From Mastigias papua (taxonomy: Eukaryota > Cnidaria > Scyphozoa > Rhizostomeae > Mastigiidae), in contig CAXHSL010000120.1 in the NCBI GenBank assembly GCA_964019165.1, positions 62,001 through 126,000 of the forward strand: a stretch of 64,000 nucleotides of DNA, written 5' to 3'. The position numbers and the translations under genes were made by a program. Positions 25,082 through 38,882 of this stretch are shown here, in pieces. The notes below the pieces were generated by a model, which made no database searches, had not been told where the DNA came from, and saw nothing but the letters and a program-made list of their open reading frames with translations. Each line of letters starts with the position of its first letter. Within the stretch, counting starts at the first letter, position 1.

Positions 25082-25215
25082 CACCTACCATTAGCCTTCT
25101 CCTTCACCTACTAATCCTACACTCCCACCTACCATTAGCCTTGGGAATCACCTACTAATCAAGGTACCTTCACCTTCTTTCTGGGTTATCTTCCTACACT
25201 CCGTTCCCTTCCTGC
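25082..25215 (+). repeat. Word linker
   Basis: CACCTACCATTAGCC, CCTTCTCCTTCACCTA, CTAATCCTACACTCC, AAGGTACCTT and CTTTCTGGGTTATC in mixed order, ending at CCTACACTCCGTTCCC as near 21985. Confidence 0.82.
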
Positions 25216-28200
25216 TTTGTTCTTTGTTGTTCCTTTATTTGTAAAGAATGCACGAAATAAGGAACAACAAAGTACAAAGAATAATGGAATGGAAATTGTA
25301 AAGTGAAGAAAGCACGCTTCATTGTCATTCCATTGTCTTTCTTCACTTCACTTTCCATTCCATTACAAAAGAGCTAAATTAATGGAAATAAAAGAGAATT
25401 CATGCGTCCCTTTATTCCCTTATAATTCTCTTTATTTCATATTAATTTGGGTCTTTTGCCTTCTTTATGACTTGGAGGTAGTTCACCAAGAGCCACGAAC
25501 CAGCCACGGGAAAGGAATGAAGTGAATAATGAAAGAAGAAATGGAATGAATTCACGCACTTCTCTTACTTTCGTTTGTAATTCATTCATTCTTCTTCATA
25601 TTCAATTCATTCTTTACACCTATATCCTTGTGGTAAAGATAAAGATTCGTGTGTTTAATTAATTAAAATAAATGAAATACAAATGAAACGAAGTGAGATG
25701 CGTGATTTCATTTCTTTTAATTAACAAGCACACGAATTGGAAATCAAGGTGGTTCTTCCTTCTGTACCGTTCCCTAAATCTGCTATCTTCATCTCTCGGT
25801 TCGTTCTTTTCCCTTGTTTACTTTATTTAAATTAACGTAATGGAATGAAGTGAAGAGGGTGAACGAATGAAGCACGGTTAATTTAAATAAACAAACAAGG
25901 GAAACAAGAAAGAATTGAGGAAATCAGCTGTTGACCTAAATTATAATGAATGTGTGGCTGTGTTTGTTTATAATTAATTACAAGTGAATACGCGTGAATT
26001 AATTATAAATGAACACACCAGCCACACAACCAGAGAACAAAGGTGAATGAAATGTGTTTATTTTTAATTAATTAAGCAAAAAGAACGTAATGAAATATAA
26101 TGAAGTGAGCGGAAGCATGATTTCATTACTTTTGCTTAATTTAATTTAACTAAACACATTCACACCTGGCCTAGAGAAGAAAAGCACAAAGGCACGAAAC
26201 AAAGAAACACGCGCTTCTTTCCATTCGTTCCATTCCGTTCTTTCATCACTACATTACACCTAATCTTTAATGTCACCTTAATTATAATTGATCATTTTAT
26301 TTTAATTAATGCTTTCATTCTTTTCATATTCCATTATCTTCATTCTTTTCCCTCTTCACTTTCTTACATTTGGCTTATTTCATTTCCATTCTTTTTTCTA
26401 ATTTAATATTTATTGGTATTTGACTTCTTGTTATTAATTACGTTTTTACCTTTAGGAATAATTATTTTGCTCCTTTATTCATCTTTCCCTTCGTTAATTC
26501 TTCATTCTCGCTCATTATTTCCTTCACATTATCTTCATTTCATATCTTGTGGTGAATGTAATGAAATGGAACAAGGCAACAATAAAGGAAGAGTGTTTAT
26601 TTGAATTAATTGTAATAAAATATTTTGTTTCTCTTATCTTTTCATTAATATTCTTGTTCCTGATCTCCTTCTTGTTAATTTAATTCTTTTAACTTGGCAC
26701 ATTCATTCTTTCATTTCTTCATTTCATAGAATTATATATGAACTAACTGTGAACTTTCATTACTCTTTCATTATTTCCTTTCATTAATCTATAATTGTAA
26801 ATCCTGGATCATTCTTCCGGCTCTCTTTGACCTGGAAATCAACCGCCGGCCATCATGAACTAATCCCAAGTGTACCAGAAGATACCATTCATTCCACATT
26901 ACATTTCATTTCATTCCCATCCAGACAAGGTTGTAGAACGAAGTGAAAGTAAAAAGAACAAAAACAATGAAGAATGAAGCGTGTTTTGTTCTTTTTAATT
27001 TCCGTTCGTTCTATATTTTGTGCTAATTGAAATAAATTAAAAGCGTGCATTCTTTACCTTTTAATTTAATTCAATTAGAACAAAACCACTCATTCACCTA
27101 GATTTAGTTACCATTCATGCCTGGTTTCTCTTCATTGTTCTTCTTTGTGGCATATTTTCAAGTGAGAGAAAGGAGTGCGAGAAATAAGCCACGAAAGAAG
27201 CACAAAGAAGAACAATGAATCAAGAACAAGGGTGAAGTGAGTGTAATAATTTGGGTCTTTTATTGCGTTTAATTGTAATGGAAGCATGAAGCACGAATTA
27301 AACGCAACAAAAGAAACAAATTAGGGAACGAAACCAGGCCACGGAATCATTCCTGTTTCTGTTCACTTTTCATTCATGGATTCGTGTGTCTTCTTTCGTT
27401 TAATTCATGCACTTCATTTATAATTAAGCGAAATAAGACCACACTTACCATTCATCTCACTTCACTCACTTCGTTCACTCCGCTCTCTTCACCCTGGAAT
27501 CCAAATAATAATGGTGGAAAAGTAAATGAAGATAAAGCGAATGAAAACGTGCTTCATTCCACTTCGTTCACATTCCATTACTTTTCATTCTCTTTATTTC
27601 ATTCCTTTTCCCACAACCTAATAATAAGAATAAGAATGAATGAAATGAAAAGGAGAAAAACAAGCGAGTGAAAGGAATGAATGAGCGCGTGTTTTCTCTC
27701 TTTTCACTTCATTCATGCCTTGTTTCATTTGTTCTTGGTCTTTTTACAATGAGAGAAAGGAAGCGTGAAAAAGACCAAGACAAAGAAACAAGGGAAAGAT
27801 TGAAATGAATAGAAACGAAGATAAGTGGAACGCATGCTTCGTTTCTCATTCATTTCACTCTTTCCACCGTGTGTTTTTCCTTTGTGTTTGTTCTAATTAA
27901 ATTAAATTACAATGGAATGTAATGAAGCGTGAATTTAATTTAATATGAACAAAACACAAATTAAAAACGAACCACAATTATTACACCTACAACAGCACCT
28001 TGAGACAGTGGTTTACTCGTGGCTCTTTTCTTCTCTTTAATTTAATTCGCGCATGCGTTCTACTTCTTTGCAATTAAATTAAAGAGGAAGAAGAGCCACG
28101 AACCCTAAACATGAAATCCTGTAAAGATGTGAATGAAGAGAACCGAAAGAGAGAGAAAAGAAATGAACGTAATGAAAGCACGGTTCATTTCGTCTCTCTT

Positions 28201-29311
28201 TCGTTCCACTTCACTCACAGCGTCAAAAGACCCAAATTTAATATAATTAAACACGCACGTTCACTTCGTTCGTTTGTTTTAATTAATTTAATTTGGTTCT
28301 TTTTACCTTCGGCTCAATCTGTTCACCTTACTTTCCACCTTCTTCCATTGTGTCTTACCTTTAGGACTGGGAAGTGAAGGGAATGAGGAAAGAAGAATGA
28401 GAGACGAACGAACGGAACGGAAGCATGATTTTAATTTAATATAACCACACATACATTTCATTCGCTGCCCACGGTTGACCATTGATGACTTGGGAATGCT
28501 TTCTACCTCATGGTCTTTATCTGTTAGGCTTGGTTTCCATCAGTTCCAATTCCCAGTGTGTTTCTATTAATTAAAATAAAGAAAACAAATGGAAGAGAAG
28601 AATGAACGAACCATGCGTGTTTCTTTCTTTTAATTAACTAAACACACAGGAACTAGGATTCTATTATTCAAGGGATGCCACGGTGAGGTGATGATTCCAT
28701 TATAGTTGAGTTCCAGTCACATTGGAAGTATACAAAGAAGATTGAACCGTTAGCCGCTCCACACCGCACGACCTAATAATAATAATAAAGGAAGAGTGTT
28801 GAGTTTAATTAAAGCACATTATGACCGTAAGTAATTCATGCCTACATTCCATTATATCCAAGGTATACACTTCGTTCCTGGATTCATTCTTTACACTCAT
28901 TCCTCATTCATTCCTAAGTCATCCATTCATTACTTTATTCCAATGTGTTCCTTTCATTATTCTCATTCCTCTTTCTGTCAATGGTTGTCAAGTAAGAGTG
29001 AGTCATGAAGGGTTCCTAGTTCCTGATTCACTGTTCCTGTACCGTAATGAATGGTGGAAAAGGACAAATTTAAATAAAACAACGAACACAAATGATGAAA
29101 GAATGCGTGGTTCGTTCGTTTTAATTAAATTTAGCTCTTTTCCTTCGTGTTTTGTTTGTGCTTTTGCTTTAATTCACGCTTCCACTTCGTTACATTGTAA
29201 TTAAAGTAAAAGCACAAATGGAAACACGAACCATTAATAAAACCACATCACCAGTAAACAACAGAAAACCACAGACCATTATGACTTGGAAATAGCACCT
29301 AGAGACGAAGG
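25216..29311. other. Unique hairpin-rich region with AT-rich part 26260-26870
   Basis: Not repeated in the window. The AT-rich part has a hydrophobic reading segment at 26413-26500 (VFDFLLLITFLPLGIIILLL, starting TTG) that could be a transmembrane helix. It has no diagnostic motif and runs into repeat sequence. A possible LSU scrap lies at 28494-28538. Confidence 0.5.
28494..28538 (+). rRNA. Possible LSU rRNA piece after H93
   Basis: CTTTCTACCTCATGGTC repeats the 3' end of the H89-H93 piece and then continues as TTTATCTGTTAGGCTTGG. That resembles the E. coli run GGTCCCTATCTGCCGTGGG. It could be an overlapping rRNA piece or a partial duplicate. The match is short and could be spurious. Confidence 0.35.
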
Positions 29312-31610
29312 TAAACCAGGTGTAAAGGTGAAGGTAGAGGATTAGTAGGATAGAATGTGAAGTGAAGGAAATGAAGTGAAACGAATGAAGGTAATGGAAG
29401 TGAACAAAGAGAACTGAAGCACGGTTCATTCGTTTCTCCTTCATTTCACTTCATTCACACCCCAGCTCACGGTCGTAACCCAGATAAAGGAAGTGTGTTT
29501 CGTTTATTTAATTAATTTCACGCAGTTCCTTTGTAAATTAATTAAATTAAACTACACACGTTCCTCTGTCTCCAAGAGTTAGGTTGGGTGAAGTGAAGAA
29601 TGAACGGAACGAATGGAATGGAAATGGAAATAAAAGAGAAACACAATGGAGAAGAGCGGAAGCGTGGTTTCTCTTTATTTCCACTTCCTTTCCATTTCCT
29701 TTACTACAAAATCAGGAACAGGGTTGTGAGTGAAATGGAAGTGAAACGCAATGGAACGTTCCTTTCGTCACTTCCTTCTTCCTATAATAATGTAATGAAA
29801 TATAATGGAAATGTAAAGTGAAGAAAGGTAAGTGAACGCAGTGAGTGCACGCTTTCTTCACAACATTTCCATTACATTTCATTCCTGTGTTCCGTTTAAT
29901 TAAATAGAAATAAAATCATGCTTTCGTTTCACTACATTATATTTTATTTCATTTAATTAAAGTGAACACAGGGTCGTGAGAAGCGGAAGCGTACCACCGT
30001 CTCCAGGTGCTGTTCATGATTCCTTCTTCACTTGTGGTTCGTGTTTTGCTTGAATTAAATCATGCTTTCATTATATTTAATTCAATTAAAACTCACCACA
30101 AGAGAAGGGAATCAGGAACAAGGTTGACCGTGTACTCGCGAATCATTCTCTGAGTTCAACCGCCAGTCAAGGTACGTCCAACATTCCCCTTTCCTCACAT
30201 CCTTCTTCTAATCTCACCGCCAGGCATGAGTTCCGTCCAGCATGAGTTGTTGCCTTCCTTGTTCTTGACAGTCTAATTCCAGGTCATAATGGTGGTGTGG
30301 TGTTAATGTGAAGTGAATTAATTGTAACGCAGTGATAGGAAAGAACGAGGCACGAATTAATTCACTTCACAACACACCACACATGAAATATAGTGAAGAA
30401 AGTGAATGTGAACGAAGCACGCGCTCTCTTCTTTCGCTTGTCTTCTTTGTTCACATTCTTCTTTCTTCACTACATTTCATTCATTATTATCCTGGTGCTG
30501 TGGTGGGAATAAAGGAAGGATGGTGAGTCATGAAGGTAGCATTATATCCAAGTCTTACAGCTGATTCCAAGTCAAAGATGGTTCGTGGTTCCTTTCTTTC
30601 ACTTATTTCATTTAATACAAAGTAACGAAGTGAATGCGTGATTAATTGAAATAAGTGAAAGGAACCACCCATTTCCTTCATAAGATTGTAGAAAAGACCA
30701 AATTTTATAGTGGGAAATCGTGCGTTCTCTTCATTTCCTTACATTTCCCATTATAAAATTGGTCTTTCACTCTTATCATTCTTATTGTTCCTGATTTCCA
30801 CTGTGTGCTTTTATTAATTATAAACGAAGAACGAAGTGAATAAGTGCATGAATTAATTAAAAGCACACAGGAACGAAATCAGGCGTGGTTTCGTGTGTTT
30901 ATTTTAATTTAATCACGCATTCATCATCCTTCTTCATTTGTATTAAATTAAACACAGAGCACACGACCCTTAATCTATAATGTAGGTGTAATAATATGAA
31001 GTGAATAAAGAGCCAAATTAAAACAAAGAACGAGTGAAATGAGTGATGCGTGTTTAATTTGGGCTCTTTGTGAACGAAATAAGACGCTCCCTTCACTTCT
31101 TTTGCTTAAATTAAATAAACACGCTTCATTCTTCATTGTTTTATTTAATTTAATTAAAAGAAGTGGAGCGTCTATTTCACTTATAATTGAATAGAAAGAT
31201 GAATGAAATGTGAAAAGAACTAATTTAATTAAAACAAAGGTAAGGGGAAAAGGGACGCACGCTTTGTTTATAATTAAATTAGGCTCTTTTCCCATTCATT
31301 CCGCTCACCGCTCCGTTTTGTTCAATTTAATTAAAATCACGCACTCACTGTGTTCATTTGTATTTTAATTAAAGAGAACAAAGGGGGAGCGTGTGCTTCA
31401 TTTATAATTTAATTAAAACAGGCACAGGAAAACAGCCGCTCACTCATGCTTCATTCCACTTCACTCATTCCACTTCGTTAACATTACGTTCTTCATTCTA
31501 TACCTATAAAGATGAAGTGAACTCTTTGTGAACAATTAATTGAAAGAAGATAAAGAGGAACGTATGCATGCTTCTTTTAATTAATTGAAACAAAGAGGAA
31601 GGGAATCACA

Positions 31611-31783
31611 CGGCGGCTGTAAGGTTAGGAAAGGTCCTAAGGTAGCAAAATTCCTTGACAGGTAAGTTCCGTCCAGCATGAGCGGTGTAATGACTTCCTC
31701 ACTGTCACTACCCTCGTCTCTCAGAAATTGAGTCATCCTTGATTACGAGGAAGCCAACGGCCTAACAATAAGACCCTGAGCAC
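31611..31783 (+). rRNA. LSU rRNA fragment, H68-H73 region
   Basis: About 170 bases track E. coli 23S about 1905-2065. The matches are GGCGGCTGTAA, GGTCCTAAGGTAGC, AAATTCCTTGACAGGTAAG, TTCCGTCCAGCATGA, GTGTAATGA, and a closing AAGACCCTGAGCAC. This covers the H69-H71 intersubunit bridge and the start of the peptidyl transferase ring, and corresponds to LSUE of Plasmodium. It is continuous with no hairpin inserted. The neighbouring sequence on both sides returns to hairpin repeats. Confidence 0.93.
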
Positions 31784-31918
31784 TTGGCCGTTCCATTTCC
31801 TTCGTCTCCTTTGCTTATTTTAACTGGAAATAAACACGCACTTCACTTCGTTACATTTGTTTTATTTCAATTAAACTAAGCAAATTATACATCTAGTTCC
31901 AACTGCTCGTGGTTTAAT

Positions 31919-32824
31919 TCAGTTACAATTAATTACAATGGAATGAGAATGAAAGCGGAAAGAATGTATTAAAGGTGAACGAATTAATAGGAAAGAATGT
32001 ATTAATGAAGTGAATAATGATTGTGAGGAAGGAACCAGTAAGAAGGAAATATAGGCATGAAAGATGAAGATAACAGAAACCCAAAAGATAAATAAGGAAC
32101 CAGAAAAGAAGATAAGAAAAAGAAGTAAAATACCAAGAATTAGATGAAAGAAATGTAATGCTGTTAGAAAGAAGAAAAGACAACTATAAAGTGAATCATT
32201 AATTGAATATGCGAGAATACGAAATTCTTTAATCTGCAAACTAATAAAAAGAGAAGATAAATAGAATGACCACAAAGTGAAGAAAATAATATATTGTGAT
32301 GAAATTTCTAAATTAATAAAAGCATTTCCTAAAGATATAGCAGCATTAGATAAAAGAAGTGTATTAGCAAAAGTTAATTCACAAGGATCTGGAAGATAGA
32401 AAGCTTCTCCAGGCCACATCCCTAAAGTTGGAGAAGATAATAAATGAAAAGATGTCCAAAAGAAGGATACAAATAATAGAGCTTCAGAAACTAGAAAACC
32501 CCCAAAAAGAAGAAAAAAGATTATTAATAAGACTTCATATTTTTTAGTGAATTCTCTTAATAAATCTCTAGACCAAATATGAAAACTATAAATTAATCCA
32601 AATAAAAGATGATAAAATATAAGAAAATAATTCTATGAGAAGTGAATTCCAGTCCAACAATAAATATTAAATCCTGTAAAGATAAATAGAATTATAATAA
32701 GAGCAAAGATTAATAACCAAGAACTATTAATAAGAAAACAAAATGAATCTGATGTAACTTCTAAATGTTTAGATTTCCAAAATACCAAGGGAAAAGAAGT
32801 GAATTTAACTATAATTAAACACAT
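31919..32824 (-). CDS. cox3: Cytochrome c oxidase subunit 3, copy 2 (inverted)
   Basis: Reverse-complement copy of the cox3 at 55515-56420, inside block H. It has the same in-frame TAG at codon 64 (on the + strand at 32633-32635), the same conserved residues and the same absence of helix VII. Since both copies carry the TAG, it is not a random error in one copy. The gene lies just downstream on the + axis of the LSU rRNA piece at 31611-31783 and is transcribed toward it. Confidence 0.92.
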
Positions 32825-34438
32825 ACACCTTTATCATTATGACTACGTGGCGGCTGTACCAAAAGACCCAGATTTAATTCATGCTTTCCTTCGTGTTCTC
32901 GTTCCTTTCCATTCCACTCACACTTCACTACATTATAATTAAATCTGGTCCTTTTTCCACTTCACTTCCCTCCGTCTTTAGGAGCTGTGTTAATAGATTG
33001 TGGAAAGTCAAATCCCAAGGCAAAAGGAATTAAAATAGTCCAAAATATGCTTGTTCTTTTGTTTCATTTAATTATAAATAAGCATGCATACACTTCGTTC
33101 ACTTCATTCCATTCTCTTCACTCCGTTTCTTTATCTTATTTCAATTAAATGGAACAAAGAACGAGAGAGCATATTTTGGATCAGTTAAAAACCCTAATTA
33201 AATGAATGAGTGAACAAAGAGACATCATACGTTTCCTTTATTCTATTGAGTTTAATTTAAAACAAGGAAGACATCATACATTTCTTTCTTTCTGTTTAGT
33301 TTAATTTAAAATAAATAAGACGCTCCTCTTTTATTTCATTCACGCTTCACTTCGCTCACACTCCGTTCCATTGTAATGAAATAAGAGAAGCGTATTTATT
33401 TAAATTAAACTTAACACAAATAAAGGAATGATGCGGCTCTTTTAATGTGAACAAAGTAGAATAATGTGTGAGCCGCGCATGAACCGTGTTTCCTTTATTC
33501 CCAAGACATCCGTGCCTGGTTTCGTTCCTCATTCGTTGCCTTTATTCTCGCTTTCGTTTCTCTCATTTCCTTCGTTCCACTTCATTGAAATAAAGCAACG
33601 AATGATTCACTTCACATCTTTACCGTTCCCTTACAGAATAAAGAAAGAAGAACAATAAGAAAGTGAAATAGAATGAAAGCCAGGCACGAATGGAAGCATG
33701 AAATAAAAGAAGTTGGTGTTCGTTCACTTCTCTCACTCACTTTCATTTCTTTTATTGCATTGATTGGAATGGAAAGAACGGGAATAGATGGTGAATGTGC
33801 TGGAAAGGAGATGAAGATAAAGGAAGTGGAAATGAAGATAAAAGAATAGAGATGAAGATAGAGAAGGGAACAAAGAAGGATGAATATAGTTCTTGTTTAC
33901 AGTAAAATGCCAATAAATATTAAATCCTTGTCTGGCTTCATTTCGTTCACACCGTGTCTCGTTTAAATTAAAGAAGCACGCGATCATTCGTTCCACTCTC
34001 TTCACTTGTCTTCATTTAATTAAACGAAGAAGAGACAAATGAGGGAAGAACGAAGTGAAGCATGATTTTAATTTAATAAAAGAACGAGACACGGAATCAC
34101 TGTACATTCTGGGAGATCTTCCTATTCAACTGTTTCCAAGCTTAATAATCATCAACTGTACATTCCATCTACCTAAAAGACCACAGAATCAGGGAAAGAA
34201 GGAATCATGTCTTGTGGTGAGAGGAATAGTTGGAATGAATGGGAAATGTGGAGTGAAGAAGATAAGGGAACGCATGCTTCTTCACACCTACATTTCCCTT
34301 TCATTCCCCTGTGTGTTGTTTAATTGTAATGAAATAAAGCGTGCGTTCCCTTACCTTTATTTCATTAGCATTAAACATTACACACAGGGACTTGGAGTTC
34401 ACCACCAGACAAGGTTCTTTCTGTTATCTTCCTACACT

Positions 34439-34545
34439 CCCACCTACTAATCAAGGTAGTTCTATCCTTTACACCTGGTTATCTTCCTACACTCCCACTC
34501 CCACCTACTAATCAAGGTACCTTCACCTTTACACCTGGTTTACCT
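34439..34545 (+). repeat. Word linker after block H
   Basis: CACCTACTAATC, AAGGTAGTTCTATCC, CTTTACACCTGGTTATC, CCTACACTCCCACTCC and AAGGTACCTT. It is followed by about 80 bp that also end block G (GTCTCTAGGAGTTACC onward). Confidence 0.83.
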
Positions 34546-35220
34546 TCGTCTCTAGGAGTTACCATTATGATCTAGGTGTATAGCTGGTGAACTGGGGAAC
34601 GGCCGTGTGCTCTTGGTTTCTTTGTTCTTTAATTCCCCTTATTTGTAATGGAATGTAATGAAGCACGAAATAAGGGGGAATTAAAGCACAAAGAATAAAA
34701 AGACCAAATTTAATTTAAATAAAACCACGCGCTTCTTTCTATCGCTTGTGTTTTATTATAATTAAATTGGGCTTTTTACCTTAGGACTGAACGAACCTTG
34801 ATTTCCAGGGTGTGTTGTGTTATTAATTGAATTAATTATAAATGAACACAGTGAGTGCATGAATTAATTCAATTAAACACACAACACATGAAAAGAAAAA
34901 GTGAAATGAACGAACACGCGTCTCCTTGTTTCGTTCATTATTCACTTTCTCTTTTCCCTACCATTATGACCAGAGATTTACTGTCACTACCCTGTTATCC
35001 AGATAATGAATGAAGTGAATAGAATGAGAGTGAAATACAATAGAATGTAATGGAAGCGTGATTTCACTCTTCATTCTATTCTCTTCATTCCCTTCTTTGT
35101 TCTTTATTCAATTAAATTATAAAGAAATGCATGAATTTAATTGAATAAAGCACAAAGAAGAATGGAATGAAATGGAATGAAGAGAGAAACGAAGCATGCT
35201 TTCACTTCGCTTCATTATCT
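34546..35220. other. Short unique stretch
   Basis: 34546-34608 is shared with the end of block G; the remainder is five or so hairpins not found elsewhere in the window. No gene. It ends at the hairpin tip CATGC...TTAT, where block E starts. Confidence 0.6.
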
Positions 35221-36785
35221 TCGTTTCTCCTTCATTTCACTTCATTCACACCCCAGCTCACGGTCGTAACCCAGATAAAGGAAGTGTGTTTCGTTTATTT
35301 AATTAATTTCACGCAGTTCCTTTGTAAATTAATTAAATTAAACTACACACGTTCCTCTGTCTCCAAGAGTTAGGTTGGGTGAAGTGAAGAATGAACGGAA
35401 CGAATGGAATGGAAATGGAAATAAAAGAGAAACACAATGGAGAAGAGCGGAAGCGTGGTTTCTCTTTATTTCCACTTCCTTTCCATTTCCTTTACTACAA
35501 AATCAGGAACAGGGTTGTGAGTGAAATGGAAGTGAAACGCAATGGAACGTTCCTTTCGTCACTTCCTTCTTCCTATAATAATGTAATGAAATATAATGGA
35601 AATGTAAAGTGAAGAAAGGTAAGTGAACGCAGTGAGTGCACGCTTTCTTCACAACATTTCCATTACATTTCATTCCTGTGTTCCGTTTAATTAAATAGAA
35701 ATAAAATCATGCTTTCGTTTCACTACATTATATTTTATTTCATTTAATTAAAGTGAACACAGGGTCGTGAGAAGCGGAAGCGTACCACCGTCTCCAGGTG
35801 CTGTTCATGATTCCTTCTTCACTTGTGGTTCGTGTTTTGCTTGAATTAAATCATGCTTTCATTATATTTAATTCAATTAAAACTCACCACAAGAGAAGGG
35901 AATCAGGAACAAGGTTGACCGTGTACTCGCGAATCATTCTCTGAGTTCAACCGCCAGTCAAGGTACGTCCAACATTCCCCTTTCCTCACATCCTTCTTCT
36001 AATCTCACCGCCAGGCATGAGTTCCGTCCAGCATGAGTTGTTGCCTTCCTTGTTCTTGACAGTCTAATTCCAGGTCATAATGGTGGTGTGGTGTTAATGT
36101 GAAGTGAATTAATTGTAACGCAGTGATAGGAAAGAACGAGGCACGAATTAATTCACTTCACAACACACCACACATGAAATATAGTGAAGAAAGTGAATGT
36201 GAACGAAGCACGCGCTCTCTTCTTTCGCTTGTCTTCTTTGTTCACATTCTTCTTTCTTCACTACATTTCATTCATTATTAGAATATAGTGGTAGAAAAGG
36301 AAGTGTGTTTATAATTAATGTGAACAAAGAGGAACAACAATGGAAGAATGAAGCGTGTGTTCCCTTTGTTCACATTCATTAAACACACTTCCCTTTTCAT
36401 ACCATTACTGTTCCTGATTACGTTGTTGTGTTCGTGTGGTGTGGTTTAATTACAACGCAGTGAGTGAAGAATGAGCGAAACGAGGCGTGAATTAAACCAC
36501 ACAAACACCACACAACAACCCATTTTGTGCTAATTGAAAAGAAACAAACACGCGCTTCTTTTCATTACGCTTGTTTTGTTTCTATTCAATTATAACAAAA
36601 TGACAAAGAAATCAGGAACAGGACAAAAGAACTAAATTAATAAGAATTACAAGTGAACACGCGTGAATCTTTATTAATTTAGGTCTTTTGCTTCTTTGTG
36701 CTTTGTTTGTTCCTTTTATTTCGCTTACACGCATTCTTTGCCAGCGAAAATAAGGAACAACAAAGACAAAGCAGGAAGGGAACGG
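35221..36785 (+). repeat. Block E, long copy (direct)
   Basis: 35221-36279 equals 29430-30488 (offset 5791), and the whole equals the inverse of 21994-23558. The left border is the tip of a hairpin: the right arm is shared, but the left arm and loop differ between this copy and the one at 29345-29430. Confidence 0.88.
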
Positions 36786-36871
36786 AGTGTAGAAGATAAC
36801 CAGGTGTAAAGGTGGGATAAGAGGAATGATAGGATAGAACTACCTTGATTAGTAGGTGGGAGTCTTGATTA
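36786..36871 (-). repeat. Word linker between blocks E and B
   Basis: Words AGGTGTAAAGG, GGTGGGATAAGAGG, CTACCTTGATTAGTAGG and CTTGATTAGTAGGTG. Confidence 0.8.
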
Positions 36872-38882
36872 GTAGGTGAAGGAGAAGGCTAATGGTAGGT
36901 GTTGTGTTGTGGTGTGAATGAAGAGCACGCATTCGTTTCACTACTTTGTCTCTTCATTCACTCCACATAACAACACAACAACCATGCCAGGCAAAGGTAC
37001 AGGAACAAAGGTCGGTCTGGAAAGTAAGGGTCAGTCATAAGGTTGAAAAGGAAAAGGGAAAGCAAAGAAAGATAAGTGATGAAAGACCGCATGCTTTCTT
37101 TAATTTCCCTTTTCTCTTTTCCATCGTGTGTTTTGTTAATGTGTGGTTTAATTCGTGCTTCACTTCCTTCCATTACAATTAAACCACACATTATATTAAA
37201 ACACACGTACAACCTCATACACTTCTTCTATTCCCTCTGTCTCTAAGAGTTAATGGTAGTGGTGTAAGTGTGAAGTGAACGAAGAGATAAAGTAATGAAG
37301 TGAATGCATGCTCTTCGTTCTCTTCACACCACACCACACCTCGTTTAATTTGTGTTTTTCTTTAATTCAAACGAACTACACGCTTCATGCTTCATTGCCG
37401 TTCGTTTGAATTAAAGTAAACACAAAGGAAACGAGCAACCTTAGGAATCCTACCGTCTGGAACAACTATAATGGAATGGTGGTGGTCTTGTTTCATTTAA
37501 TTGTTTAATTACAATGTAGCGCAGTGAAGCGTGAATTAAACAATTAAACGAAACAAGTGGTGGAAAAGAAGGAAATGAAATGAAAACAAAGAGGCGCGCT
37601 TCACTTTGTTCCATTGCCCTCTTTTATTTCACTTCTCATTCTATTTCCACATTTTGCTCTTTTATAACTTGGTCTATAGAAAGATATTAATGGTATAAAA
37701 ACCTCTTTTCATTACTCTTTCATTTCACTTCCTATTCATTCCATTTTATTTTGTGGTCGTTCTTCAATCATTACTTTTCATTCAGCTTTATAGATTACAA
37801 ACAGGCTATTTACTTCTTTCATTAGTTGTATATTTTGCTACTTTATGAATGCTTTCTACGGGATGTGCTTCGTTCTTTATTACATTTCATTACATTTATT
37901 TCTATAGATTTAGGAATGCTTTATTTAATTCTATTACATTATGCTTTATAGATTTAGGAATGCATACGTTTCATTTAATTCTATTCCATTCTTTCCATTT
38001 CCATTACATTTTTCACTTTATAATATTAGAAATCCTTGCGTTTTAATTAGGGAAAGTTATTATTGAATTAGTTCTTTCTATATATTTAGGTCATATTTAG
38101 GATTACAACTATATTTTATAATTAATCCACATCTTTTCATTTAAATGGATTAGGAATTACTATTTTATAAAGAATGAAGCACTCTTTCCTTTCATTTCCG
38201 TTCCTAATTCCTTTATTCTTCCTAATTTCCCTTCCTTTCACTGCATTTTAATTAATTTAATCTGCATATTTTGTTACATTATAATTAAACAAAACATTCA
38301 CTTCATGCTTTCATTCACCTTTACACCCGTATCATTTGGGTCTTTTCCTCTGCTTTCCTTTAATTAAATTAGGCAAAACAAATGAGAGAAACGTAATGCG
38401 TGTTTGCTTTTAATTAAAGGAAAGGCAGTGGAAAAGGGGAAAAGAACCTAAAGAATGAATTAGAGGTAGATGTGATGAATGAATGAGCCGTGATGAAATA
38501 GAGAAGAAATAGGAACGGAAAGCATGTTTACTTCATATTAATAATAATGAATGAGTCACAATATATTAATGAAGGAAACAAAGATGAAGGAACCAAAATG
38601 TGGGATTATTAGGAAATATAAAGCATTATTCTCTTCATATTAATTAGAATGAGCCGTGCGGTAAGAATAAAGGTGAAGAAGAAAGAAATAATTCACTTCA
38701 TAAACTTCTAAACCTATAAAGATAATTAGAAAATAGGGTAAAATATGAAGTGGAAAGAGTGGAATAAGAAGAGAGTGGAAAAGATATGAAAAGAAATGGA
38801 AAAGAAATTAAAATATGAAGAAGGGAAAGGAAAAGATATGAAGAACGAAGTAGAATAAGAAGATGAACAAGGGAAATATGAA

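Larger units (their letters stand above)
29334..34438 (+). repeat. Block H, copy 1 (cox3 and LSU H68-H73 piece)
   Basis: About 5.1 kb, inverted at 53901-59005. It includes a block E core (29334-30488), the rRNA piece at 31611-31783 and cox3 on the minus strand. The word linker at 29312-29345 precedes it and overlaps its start. Non-genic parts are hairpin elements. Confidence 0.9.

Noticed and set aside
26413..26604. Hydrophobic 63-codon frame starting TTG
   Set aside because: Only the first about 25 codons look membrane-like; the rest is hairpin sequence. No family motif. Kept only as a remark.
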